Positions 33,481 to 44,949 of a stretch of DNA of 64,000 nt are shown piece by piece. The notes below the pieces were generated by a model, which was not told the DNA's origin, ran no database searches, and saw nothing but the letters and a program-made list of their open reading frames with translations. Every line of letters begins with the position of its first letter. Position 1 is the first letter of the stretch. The stretch covers positions 204,711,934-204,775,933 of the forward strand of contig CP136063.1 in NCBI GenBank assembly GCA_032622095.1. The letters are read 5' to 3'. Position numbers and translations under genes: made by a program. This stretch comes from Siphonodentalium dalli. Lineage: Eukaryota; Mollusca; Scaphopoda; Gadilida; Siphonodentaliidae.

Positions 33481-36400
33481 GTCAATCGCCATCAGTGTCG
33501 TCGCAAAATCGCCGTAATGTTTTTTTCTTTTCTTCTCATTATCTAGACAAGGTACACATGCTGACATTACACATGTGTAATGCCAGCATGTGTACATGTT
33601 GTTAATCGAATCATGTTGTGTCATCTCTTGTTTTTTCGTGAATCTTCATACACGCCTTAACAAATATCGCTAAACTTTTCTGAGTAGCTGGGTTTTGGCT
33701 ACCGAGTAAAATATAAAATCGTGCTCTAGATGGCTCTTGCCAAAAGTTAGCCGGGATATATCTCATTCTTAGATCCAAGTATTTTGGACAAATCATCACA
33801 ACGTGGTACTCGTCTTCTATGTGGGTCCTGCATTTTTGACAGGCTCGGGATTTTTCTTTATTTTTGCTCCACCTCCCAGACTCACAACGCAGTTTGTGAT
33901 TACATGTTCTTAGTCGTAATAGTTCTTGGGCTAGATCACGCGGTAGATTTTGCAAATATGATTCATATTTCATTGTCCGTTTAAAGTTCATGTATAATTT
34001 ACCACGAGATGAGTTGTACATGTCCCACCACCAAGTCTGAATAAAATGATCTTTGAGTGTGCTTTCGATGGCCATTATTTCTTCGGATGAAATTTTCTGA
34101 CATGTCCATATATAACTCATGCCGACGGAATCCAATATGCCTTTAACTGATTGAATCCACGTTTTCACCTTGTTCGTCCTACCCAGCTCCCCCAATCTGA
34201 CGAAAAGTAGATAAAGTTCCCGAGCTAAAGGCGAACTCTTGCCCTTTAGTATGCGGTTCCAATATTGAATAATTCTCATCTTACATCTGATACTGACTGG
34301 ATATCTGCCAATTTCTCCGTACACCATGAACGTGGGAGTGCTGGTTTTCATATTAAGAATATGCTTATAAAATCTCAGGATTACTTTGTCTATTTCTGAT
34401 GTGTTTTCTATACCCCATATTTCACTTCCATATAGTAGAATTGGTTCTATAGTTTTGTCGAAAAGCGTTAATAGTAGGTCGTTGGTCAAATTTAGGTTGT
34501 TGATATTCCCTAAAAACCCATGCATCGCTTTATTCCCAATCACCGATATGGCTTTGACTGCTTTGAAAAATCTGCCTGTGTAAAAGAACTCGATTCCGAG
34601 ATAATTCATAGTGTCAACATATTCTATTGTATTGCCACCTAGGTACAGATCGTCAAAATCTTCTGGTTTTCGGTTGCAGAAGAGAATTGCTTTTGTTTTT
34701 GAAGTGTTTACGCTTAGTTTCCACGACGATGCATAATCCCCAAACGCGTCGAGGGCTCTTTGCATACTTGCCTGGTTGTCTGCAAACAACACGGTATCAT
34801 CCGCATACAACAAACACATGATTCTAAAGTATACTCCTAGTTTTTGTGTGAATTGATCGCCTAGGAATTTCAACCCGTCGATAGCACAATCTTTGAGGAA
34901 TGGTTCGAGGTCATTTATTGGCTGAATTGGCTGAATCATACCTTCGGTCCATCTAGATGGGAAGCAACCTGTATCTAAAATTGCGTTAAATAGCTTACAG
35001 TAAATTTTAGACATTATATGTATAGTGTGTTTTAGGTATTCTGGGCATATATTATCTAGACCCGACGATTTACCAAGTTTAAGTTTATCAACAGCCAATA
35101 ACATTTCGTCGCTAGTGATAGGACAATTTAAAGGACCTTGTGCATCAATATCAAACATGTTTTCAAGTAGCATACTTACATTGTCGTCGTCATCTGACTC
35201 GGCGAGGCCTTTGAAATGTTCATAGAATAGGTCAATTGATATCGCAGGTACTTTTTTGGGCCCGGTATGTTTCCCTTTCATATCTTTTAACGTTTTCCAG
35301 AACTCACTCGGATTTCTACATGCATTGCGTAGTTGATTACATCTCTTTTGGTTATATTCCGCGATTTTTCTTTTAATTACGCATCTGTAGTTCCGCGCTG
35401 ACGCGTTCATGAGATTGCGATTGTGTGATGTTTTCTGTCGCCGATATTTTTTCCTCGATTTATGAAAAACATTTCGCATTCGATCGCATTCGCCGTCATA
35501 CCATTCTTTCTGTTCCTCCCGTTTACTAATGCGCGAAAATCTCCCACCCTTGTATACACCGAATGCCTCGGCAGCTGATGACGTAAACATGTGTTCAATT
35601 GCTTCACATAATTCGTTAATTTCGTTCTCATTGCCGATTCTATTTGAAATGGGATCAATTACGTCTTGGACAATACTGGCAACTTTGTCGACCAATATGT
35701 GTGCCTTTTCGTGATTCCACTTCCGTGGTTTATTACCCAAGCTATGACCCCCTGAGTTGCTTTTGAGTGGTTTTGTTACAGTGTTTCTATTCAAAGATAT
35801 TTCAATGGGGCAATGCGCGTCTGAATAAAATTTACTCAATTCTCCAACACCAAAATCATTTACATGGTCAAAGAACCCGTGACTGCAAATACCATAATCG
35901 ATAACGCTCCGGTCTCGGCAGGTTAATTTCCCATGTTCTCGATCGCTTCCTACTCGCCCATTAAGAATAACCATTTCTTCAGTGCTGCACATGTCAATCA
36001 ATCTATAACCATATGAACTTGCCTTCCCCCGATCCTCAGTCGAGCGCCGTCCAAATTTAGAATCGTACTTTCCATCTAAGATATATTGTCGAAGATCATT
36101 GTCGTCTGTTACATAGCGAACACCCACTAGGGCCCTATCGTCCACGAATTCCTCAAGGCGGGATGTTCTGGAATTAAAGTCGCCCACTAAGAGAACATCG
36201 TTATTGTTTCTTACTTTCCTAAGCTCCCCTTCGAGATCAATCTGCCAATTATCGTTGGTAAACTTCGTATTAGTCGGAGGTACATACACCGCCCCAATTA
36301 CAAGATCGCGCCCTGTACCCATATAGCCATAATCTATTCTAACCCATGATACCAAATTTGACTTTGAAGATATAGGGTGTACATAGTTTTCCAACCCCTC

Positions 36401-36654
36401 CTTGATGGCAATGATAATGCCACCCGAAACACATCCCGCCATCCCCCTGCCGTTAGTAGGAAAAACTGTAAAGCCTGGTATAATCACGATGCTGTCATGT
36501 AGTGTTTTCGTTTCCGAGAAACAAACGACATCAAATCGTTTTATAAGTTGGGCGAACTCCCGATATATCAAGCGGGATTCTAACCCGCATACGTTCAAAC
36601 CAAGAATATTAATGTTTTTCGTGTCGGCATAGCCGGCATCATCATATTTGCTAT
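33481..36654 (-). mobile_element. LINE-B: APE-type LINE inside a GAT/GAC microsatellite, RT core deleted
   Basis: About 3.2 kb on the minus strand, bordered on both sides by the same microsatellite in the same orientation. The ORF covers endonuclease, a truncated RT and a C-terminal Cys/His motif. A short 3'UTR follows with a strong hairpin (33552-33595) and an A-rich stretch before the microsatellite. The border suggests either insertion into the repeat or a sequence-specific microsatellite target. Confidence 0.75.
33552..33595. repeat. 44-bp hairpin in the LINE-B 3'UTR
   Basis: GTACACATGCTGACATTACA pairs with TGTAATGCCAGCATGTGTAC, with one mismatch, about 16 bp past the ORF stop. Stem-loops near the 3' end of LINE RNAs can be the RT recognition site. 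Confidence 0.85.
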
Positions 36655-37096
36655 CAATACCTTCATCATCATCGTCGTCGTCGTCACCTGCATCCTCCTC
36701 GGCATCATCGTCCTCATCGCCATCCTCCTCGACATACTCATCATCATTATCATTGCCATCATCACCATCCTCATCATCATCAACAGCATCATCATCTTCA
36801 TCAGCAGCATCATCATAACTATCATTGTCTTCACCATCTTCATTCTCATTGTCTTCATCACAGTTATAATCATAATAGTAATAAGAATAATCACCTATAT
36901 CAATAATAACAACATCCTCATCACCATCAATGTCATCGTCATCTGTTCCGCCATTTTCGTAATCATTATCATCACCATCGTTGTCACCGACAGTGTCTCC
37001 ATCTTCGTCATCGTCAATGTCGCCACCGTCGTCTTTATTATCGTCGTCATCGTCGTCATCATCATCAACATCATCATCACCGCCATCGTCACCGTT

Positions 37097-37128
<32 letters not shown>

Positions 37129-37492
37129 CATCATCATTGTCACTTTCTTCTCCATCATTTCCATCATTATCATAATCATCATTATCATCATCCTCGTCGT
37201 CGTCATCATCTTTACACTCATCGTCGCCATCATCATCATCATCATCATCAACGTCATCTTCATCATCATCATCATCGTCACCCTCTCCGCCGTCGTCATT
37301 ATGATCATCATCGGCTTCCAAGACGTCCTCATCGTCGTAGTCAACGTCATAGTTGTCGTCGTCGTCATCGTCGTCGTCAATGTCTTCGTCGTCACCACGT
37401 CCATCAACACCTTTGTCAGATTCACCGCTGACCCCTGAATCACACATATTCATAAGTCCAAAAGTGTATAGTGGGTAAGTATTTACATCCAT
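33611..37492 (-). CDS. LINE-B ORF2: endonuclease plus incomplete RT, fused to an acidic repeat leader
   Basis: An uninterrupted frame of 1293 codons. Residues 1 to ~288 are almost all Asp/Glu/Asn, encoded by the GAT/GAC microsatellite, and are probably not part of the ancestral protein. From ~291 (NINILGLNVCGL) to ~562 lies a full APE-like endonuclease with SETKT (~329), GDFNSR (~435), DYGIC and SDAHCP. The RT begins with K-L-G-K-S-S-G-L-D and WTEGMIQPI (~850), then jumps straight to a short linker and LLYADDTVLFADN (~895). Motifs A and B are missing, with no stop or frameshift. Thumb and connection regions follow, then CQKCRTHIEDEYHVVMIC (~1219). The endonuclease may be active; the RT cannot be. 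CR1/Jockey-type affinity is likely but not settled. Confidence 0.75.
36655..37420. repeat. CAT/GTC microsatellite, 5' side of LINE-B
   Basis: About 770 bp of CATCATC, GTCGTC and related triplets with interruptions. It is read in frame as the acidic leader of the LINE-B ORF. All sizeable frames here on either strand are products of the triplet repeat. Confidence 0.9.
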
Positions 37493-37752
37493 GGTGCTGT
37501 ATCTGTGTTCCGTCTGCTTTACTGAAGCTGAAGATGAGTCAATATATTTTATATTGGGGGGGGGGTGACCATATTACATATTATATATTTTCTTTATTAG
37601 CTCCACATATGGAGAGTATGATGACCTCCATCACCGGGAATAATGTTTTCAGTCCTTGCCCAAAAGGTCGTGGGTTGGGTTGCAATATGGGGAGGTACTT
37701 TGACCATGAAAATCCTATTATACATGTCCAATTGACATCAGAGGTCTTAAAA

Positions 37753-37984
37753 GGGCACTAATTATTAATAAAATAAAATAATTAATTATATAACAAAAAT
37801 TGTTGAAATCTGATCGGTTAAAATTGAAACATGTGGGTGAAATTGGCTCATGGCGTGTCAAGAGAAAAGGGCACTAAGTATTGGTAAAATAAAATAATTA
37901 ATTTTATAACCAAAATTGTTGCACTCTGATCGGTGAGAATTGAAACATGTGGGTAAAATTAGCCCACAGCGTGTCAAGAGTTAT
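37753..37984. repeat. Two tandem copies of a 116-bp unit
   Basis: GGGCACTAATTATT starts at 37753 and GGGCACTAAGTATT at 37869. Units share AAATAAAATAATTAATT, AAAATTGTTG, CTGATCGGT and GCGTGTCAAGAG. They lie in the right spacer of the foldback element; the rest of 37493-38204 holds nothing recognised apart from a G11 run near 37557. Confidence 0.85.
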
Positions 37985-38204
37985 AGATGCTGTTGACTTC
38001 AGACGACTTAAAGGGGCAAATACGAGCAATTGTTGGCTGATTTTACAATAAACGCTCTTTATTTGTCATAATATGATAATATTCAAGGCATGTATAAATT
38101 GGTGCGTTAGATTAGACTAGTCGATCCTTAAATAGTGACTTTTCAATTTCTATAAGTGGAGATAGAGCTGCGAACAAATATATGTGATCTGATTTGGTTT
38201 GGGG

Positions 38205-39837
38205 GGGGGGGATAACGTTTCTAGGTTGACCTCGTGGGGTATGGCGCTACGTTATAACGTCGAGATATAGAGTCCACGGGCCCATGGGGCCTGCCGGGCG
38301 GTTCCGGGCGGTCCCAGTGTTCTTTTTGTTTATATACCAATTTATCGGATTTTGAGGGGTAACACCGACCGGAGTCGAGCGAGCGAGTAACATTTTCTAG
38401 GTTGACATCGTGGGGTATGTCGCTATGTTATAACGTCGAGATATAGTGTCCACGGGCCCATGGGCCGCCCGGGCGGTCCCGGGCGGCCCCAATGTTCTTT
38501 TTGTTTATACACTATTTTACCGGAGTTTGAGGGGTTAATAACATCTGCCGTGGACGCGCCAACGAGTCAATATATGGAATTAACACTCAGGTGTATTGCA
38601 CTACCGAGAATCAACAAAATAAACTATGTCAAAACACACGAAGACACCAGTAATCACACAGGCTCTTTTAGCCAATATCGGCATTTGTGTGGTTAATATG
38701 ACCGACCGGAGACGAGGGAGAGAGTAATTTTTTTTTTATGTTGCCCTCAGGTGGCATGTGGCTACGTTATAACGTCGAGATAGTGTGTCAATGGACACGT
38801 GGGGCCATCCGGGCGGTCCCGGGCGGTCCCAATGTTCTTTTTGTTTATATACTATTTTATCGGTTTTTGAGGGGTTAATAACACCGACCGGAGTCGAACG
38901 AGCGAGTAACATTTTCTAGGTTGACCTCGTGTGGTATGGCGCTACGTTATAGCGTCGAGATATAGTGTCCACGGGCCCATGGGGCCTCCCGGGTGGTCCC
39001 AGTGTTCTTTTTGTTTATATACCATTTTATCGGATTTTGAGGGGTTAATAACACCGGTCGGAGTCGAAGGAGCGAGTATCATTTTCTAAGTTGACCTCGT
39101 GGGGTATGTCGCTACGTTATACCGTCGAGATATCGTGTCCACGGGCCCATGGGGCCTCCCGGGCGGTCCCAGTGTTCTTTTTGTGTATATACCATTTTAT
39201 CGGATTTTGAGGGGTTAATAACACCGATCGGAGTCGAAGGAGCGAGTATCATTTTCTAGGTTGACCTCGTGGGGTATGTCGCTACGTTATACCGTCAAGA
39301 TATAGTGTCCATGGGGCCTCCCGGGCGGTCCCAGTGTTCTTTTTGTTTATATACCATTTTATCGGATTTGGAAGGGTTAATAACACCGGCCGGAGTCGAG
39401 CGACCGAATAACATTTTCGAGGTTGACCTCGTGGGGTATGTCGCTATGTTATAACGTCGAGATATAGTGTCCACGTGCCCAATGTTCTTTTGTTTATACA
39501 CTATTTTACCGGAGTTTGAGGGGTTAATAAAATCGGCCGTGGACGCGTCAACGAGTCAATATATGGAATTAACACTCAGGTGTATTGCACTACCGAGAAT
39601 CACCAAAATAATCTGTCTGAAAACACACGAAGACATCGGTAATCACACAGGCTCTTTTAGTCAATATCGGCATTTGTGGGGTTAATATGACCGGCCGGAG
39701 ACGAGCGAGCGAGTAAATTGTTCTATGTTGCCCTCAGGTGGCATGTCGCTACGTTATAACTTCGATATATTGTGTCCACGGGCACGTGGGGCCACCCGGG
39801 CGGTCCCGGGCGGTCCCGGGCGGTAATTAGTCACACC
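38205..39837. repeat. Right arm of the foldback element
   Basis: Eight tandem subunits, marked by GTTGACCTCGTGGGGTATG-like phrases near 38224, 38400, 38748, 38919, 39089, 39257, 39419 and 39726. Short units step by about 162-176 bp; two long units (about 310-350 bp) carry the extra CACTCAGGTGTATTGCACTA block. Every unit has the palindrome ACGTTATAACGT and a GCCCGGGCGG-type GC box. The G11 run at the left edge may mark recombination. Confidence 0.85.
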
Positions 39838-39947
39838 GCCATATATAAGTTTAGACCATTTCTTGAGTTAATTCACCTTTCGGCCAGCGGCCGATAACCT
39901 CGCCTACAGCTTAGAGCTGGCTGCGGTAAGACAATCAAATGGTAAAT

Positions 39948-40238
39948 ATGAGTGAAACTGTGAAGCCGTGCATAGGAGCTCTGTCGGATTTGCCGGACAA
40001 TTTCGATAAAATGTTTTAATTCGGTGGGAACATATTTAAAATCCCGTCAGCAAGGTTTCAGATACTATAGCGAAGGTTATGTCCACAACGTGTCAATAAA
40101 TAAGTTGGAAAATAAACTGTTTGTTGGAGCAAAATGTCACCAAAACCAGCGGAAAAATGAAAGTCCACCCCAGGTTAATTTTGAGGTTGATTCATCGAAT
40201 ATTTCCTATGTCCACTGCTCTTGTCTACGTCAAGCTGG
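39948..40238 (+). pseudogene. Exon of a SWIM-type zinc-finger protein, one-base frameshift
   Basis: ATG at 39948 opens MSETVKPCIGALSDLPDNFD, then a four-T run (40014-40017) shifts the frame. The new frame reads VGTYLKSRQQGFRYYSEGYV, then NVSINKLENKLFVGAKC, a stretch of lysines and VHCSCLRQAG. This is the pattern of mollusc proteins with a SWIM zinc finger (C-x-C...C-x-H), often tied to YqaJ-like nuclease domains. The exon stops after the first C-x-C at CTGG followed by GTGAGTG, a near-ideal donor. No exon with the matching C-x-H was found in the next kilobase. The foldback element ends only 110 bp upstream. It is either a pseudogene or a real gene with a one-base assembly error. Confidence 0.6.
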
Positions 40239-42084
40239 GTGAGTGCAATAATTATATCTTTTTAATGCTGCATTATTTTTGTGAATATACAAGTTTGTGC
40301 TGTGCAACCCACCATACATTTGCCGAAAATATACGATCAATATGTGGAATATATATCCGATCCGTAAATTCCGAGCTTATTATTCATAACGAGTGATTTT
40401 GATGTTTATATACATTTTAGTATTATGTTCGTATGCCATGATGCTCAGAACGTTTGTGTTGCTACTGATTTTTGTCAAGCCGCCCCTCCCGATCAGTGAT
40501 CAAGGCTGCTCGTTTGAATTTGTTCATTGTAACGTACATTTCTTCAAAACTAGTTTGACCATAACGGCATTTTGTAGCTAAATGACGATATAAACGTAAG
40601 AATCAACATTTATTATCACCACCTAAATTTATTGTGTTTGTCAACACAAATTAGCATCAAGTCTGGTTGGTGTATAAACAATATTTTTTTTTTAAATCAA
40701 ATAAAAAACACAAACACAATACAATACAAATATAGAGAAGTCTGTTTGGGTCACCTAATCGCATTTCGATTCGCCCTATAGACATAATCGGGCCCAATGC
40801 TGCGGATACACACTGATTCTGTATTGGTAATTTATATCTATAAAACGTTTAAAACGCGCTGACCTTATATTACCTTTACTCATGCCCCAATTCCAAAATG
40901 TTATATTTGGGGGATTTACTTTGTGAAATACATACAACCCCCAGCCCTACCCAACAAGCTTGTCATCTGAGGATTTAGTTTTTTAGTGTATGTAAATGAA
41001 ATCCTTTTCTACCTAAAAATCTGACACAGTCACTGTGGTGTGTTCCACGTGGTGACAAGATCGAACCTGTAGCAATCACCAAGTTATGTGTAATAAAGGT
41101 CAGACTTCCAACTGATCGACAAAGAAAGAAGCCAAGTGTGATGAGAATTGTTGATTATAGGTATAACTGTCATTGAGACAACACATATTATAAATCAATT
41201 ACTTCACACGCCATTACTAATGCAGCCAGGGTGTAAGTGACACTCGCGTTATTTGGCAGACTCATTAACAAAGGTGATTAGCATGACATGGATCCGGTTA
41301 AACATGGTTTTATTGGGCCGGGACTGAGACCCCATTTTGCACATAATTACATCATTACGTAATCCCATAATCAGTTGCAGCCCACGAACTGTGAACACAC
41401 CTCATATGAACTGCTTACTCAAATTTTCTAGCAGTCAGATATAAGAACACAATAACTATTCAATTATAATAACATAGTTTGTCAATGTCAACTTTCGGCT
41501 TCGCAAGCGGAATAAAATTCACTCCGACACATCTATCCGGGTATCGATTGTCAGTGTTACACCTCCCATGGCTATACGTTTTCACCATTTTATGAAAACC
41601 CGACTCAGCTTGGAAATATTCTGGTGCACATCGAACAAATTATCCGTATGAACTGTTAATAAGACAAACGAATTCTTTCGCCGGGCGTCGAAATTAATCA
41701 CCAAACCAGGATTAAATGACAACATTTTCTGATTGGATGATAAGGTGATGCACGGATACTTAGTATGAAATGTAATAGTCTTGCTAATTACACAAAAAAT
41801 AATGTCTAATCCGAACAAACATCCGCCGATATTGAGTGTTGCTACACTATTAACAAACATTGATGTCTTACCGGAAATAACGCTAGGCTCTCAGTGAAAG
41901 ATGCCGTTATCTGATTGGATAATGCCAATATCTGCCGAAGCGTCAATTGATAGCAGGCTTTCCGGACAGGGGTCTTCAGTTCATATTTATTATTGTATAC
42001 CCACTATTTCAAATTTGTTATTTAAAGATATAACTCATATTATTTTTGATTCGCATGTTCCGCCGAAGATACAATATAGTGTAA
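40239..42084. other. Putative SWIM-gene intron and intergenic sequence
   Basis: AT-rich with A/T runs near 40685. The frames at 40393-40581 and 41582-41860 have no motif. No second SWIM exon could be supported. Confidence 0.4.
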
Positions 42085-42470
42085 ATTAATAATTAAAGTG
42101 ATGTGAAACACTCCGGTAGGGTGATAAAATAGAAATGGAGAATATTATGGCTCAAAGTAGTTATTTTTACGAATATTAACACAAATTGATAACACACATC
42201 GTCATTCTTATATATTAATTAAATGCAATGACTCTAGATGGCAAAATCGGTTGCGTTAGTTTATCGCCGATTGTTACGTCCCGAATCGATATGTAAATAT
42301 TTACAATTGAGCGTAGTTCAGACGATGTTTTCTATGGAGTGGAATGGTCGATTTCTTTGAAATTTTCGGTGATGTTAGTATAATGATACATTCTCCAGGT
42401 TAGCATGCATAGTGTCTGAGTACTAACTTATAAGTTTATAGTACCCGAACAAGTCCATAATATGTCTTTA
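42085..42470 (+). repeat. Dispersed repeat R-G, uninterrupted copy
   Basis: Matches 55495-55660 and 56448-56650 block by block: GTGATGTGAAACACTCCGGT, TATATATTAATTAAATGCA, GTCCCGAATCGA, TGTAAATATTTACAATTGAG, GATGTTTTCT-TGGAGTGG, and TTTTCGG-GATGTTAGTA. At 42261-42263 it has a single TTA where the other copy carries a 781-bp insertion. Confidence 0.85.
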
Positions 42471-43416
42471 AGTACGACCGAAGCACCAGACTGTTTAATT
42501 TATTGTATAGGTATTAATGGTGTGTTGGCATTGTATCAGATTCACAGAAAGGACAAATCAACACCCACAGCTTTGATCTTCCATAAAGAGTCTCTGAATG
42601 AACTCAATATTTCTATTATTTCCCGTCTCACATAACTGACTTATATGATTGTCACTGATTAGAATCAATTGAAGCACACATAACGAGATAAATTCCGGTA
42701 TCAAACTCACGTTGCATGAGCAAATTAATAGCTGATTTGACAGGGTGTGGCGGGGTGTGAGATATGTTGCCGGTGCGGGCGAACTCGGTGAATTACAGTT
42801 CGTATGAACCCATAGACCAGAGACGTGCATTGCTAGATGTGTGACTCAGTTTGGGGTGACAACACTTAGAATGTCCACGCCACCCCTATTTCACATCCCA
42901 TGTTATTAAAATTCCAATTACACCCCCTGGGTTGGACTTTACACCTGGTACACCAAAGTTTCAAAACAGAATATAGTTGTTGGAAAAACTAACAATTTCA
43001 ACTTATAAAGTCTGAAAATTCAAATTGTTGTTGTGTCAGCCATGTAATTCCCAGCTGAAAATGATGTCCACAGTGAGGATTGGGACACCCCAAACCATAT
43101 CACGCTGTCGTCACGTCTCTGACCCAGACTGTCGGGAACAGATACACGTTCGATGATAACAAATAGCAACGAATCCTGTTGCTTCAAAAAAATATAACGA
43201 CAGTGTCAGCCATGTAACCACAAATTTCACGCAACTATATCTTCTTATCAGTTCTGGTTAAAACACAGACTCTACAGCTATGCAGTACTGACTCTGGAGT
43301 ATTTGTGGGATGTCTATTACCATCAGCAAGCGTTAGTTCTGTGTCGCTAAATATAATTTCTGCATTGAATGAATGCAGTATCACAGTGTGTCAGACATAG
43401 ATGATTTCACATGAGT
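42471..43416. other. No gene recognised
   Basis: No supported coding sequence. The phrase GTGTCAGCCATGTAA occurs twice (about 43035 and 43204). Confidence 0.5.
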
Positions 43417-43504
43417 TTCTATTTTATACGGAATTTATCAACCGAGTTCACAAAATTCGATATCATTTAGTGGACGAGGTTGATAAATTACGTATAAAAT
43501 AGAA
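43417..43504. repeat. 88-bp inverted repeat
   Basis: TTCTATTTTATACGGAATTT pairs with AAATTACGTATAAAATAGAA (arms of 27 bp, few mismatches, loop about 34 bp). Confidence 0.8.
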
Positions 43505-44021
43505 CGAGTTTGAGATACCTTTTATCACATGATCAAATAAACGCGAAGTATTCGAAAAGTATCGAAAACAACAATCATAAACTTCAGCGATCGCAAGTCA
43601 TTTAAATAATGGCGTGACTTCATCGCACGCGCTAATATTACACGTGTGTCTTACCAATAATTATGAAGCTGGTTTTGTGGGTTAATTATGTGATAAAATG
43701 TTTATATCGCTATTTCAGGTAAGTGGTGAATCTACCTATGTAAATGCATTCCAGAAATCGCCTGATAATTGTTGTGATTGTGTGACACTGAGGTAATTAT
43801 GCTGGTGGTATTGCATAGCAAATTTGTTCGCGTTTGATCGTTTCTTTCCATCAGTTTGACTGGACCAATAAGGAACCCCCCCAAATATATACGCCAGTCT
43901 TAGTATACTGCATAGCTGTCGAGTCTGTGTTTTGACCAGAACTGTCTTCTGATTGACATTGATCAGATCTGTCGCGATGTGAGGACTCATGATGGCTGCA
44001 CTGACGTAATAATTATGTCAA

Positions 44022-44243
44022 CCCTTTATATAATAATGGATTCTCTCATTCAGTTAAAACTTAAAACATTGCGCAGTATATCATTCATCTGGAGGGGTTT
44101 TCAGGGGGGGGGGGGCAGACGACAGATCATAACAGTACAGAAGGAGTCCTATTTATTGCAGGGAAATGTTCAGATAACAAGTTTTAACAAATACCCTATC
44201 TGAACATTTCTTATGGGATAATGATACTTATATATATAAAGGG
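44022..44243 (+). mobile_element. TTAA-family MITE
   Basis: CCCTTTATATAATAATGG at the left and ATATATAAAGGG then TTAA (44244-44247) at the right. The left flank has become TCAA. The centre holds the palindromic GTTCAGATAACA/CTATCTGAACATTTC pair. Confidence 0.8.
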
Positions 44244-44949
44244 TTAAAGTATATGGATTACCAGCTATTTGTTTCTGATTCAATTGTGTATGATGCGTAA
44301 CTGGTATGTATGTGTGTGACTGAGTAAGTTTATAGCACAGTGAAGGCTCATATATAGGTGTGAATGTTTTCCAACGGCATCAGTGCAAACGTTTTAGCGT
44401 ATACTGTTTACAATATAAATCCTGGGTCCAAAATTTCCTTTAAATCTGAAAGATTGACATTTGCGGAAATATTTTATGCAAAAAAAAAAATCGTATCCGA
44501 GCAGGGAATTCGCATTTAAATCTTGTGTTTTCGTAACTAGTGTCAGGACCTCACTAAAGAAATAATGTCATATTTTAGACCACAACACAAATTTCAAACT
44601 TCACTACAAAGGGTAAATTCTTATGCCAATGGCTATTTTAACTAGGGAAATCATAGGGAAGAGGTGTGATAATTTTTTTATGCAAACAAAAAACAAAAAA
44701 CAAAAACACCCAAGGCTATTGACACAATCAGGGCTCAGTGTCTATTTTATTCTCTCCTATATATTCCTCCCGCATCCGCAGATGTCACTCCGAAACACAT
44801 TTACACTAGTGTAACCCATACTAGTGCACACGGGGCAGCCATTAGCGTCGGCTCCCGATCCGACGATGTACCTAGCACAGTGTTATCCTTGGATATGACA
44901 CTATATATGAGAGGACCGAAATTTACCCAGTACGTTTTTCGATGTGTCT

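Larger units (their letters stand above)
31857..39837. mobile_element. Foldback element, 7981 bp, with long subunit-built inverted arms
   Basis: The left end GGTGTGACTAATTACCGCCC is repeated in reverse at the right end (GGTAATTAGTCACACC at 39822-39837). The similarity continues for hundreds of bases: ATTGGCTAAAAGAGCCTGTG on the left against its complement near 39650 on the right. Flanks CCATATAAG (31848-31856) and CCATATATAAG (39839-39849) look like a ~9-bp target duplication in which one copy gained TA. Inside are a microsatellite, LINE-B and non-coding spacers; no transposase frame was found. Long TIRs and a 9-bp TSD suggest a foldback or Mutator-like relative, but the superfamily is not established. 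Confidence 0.8.
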
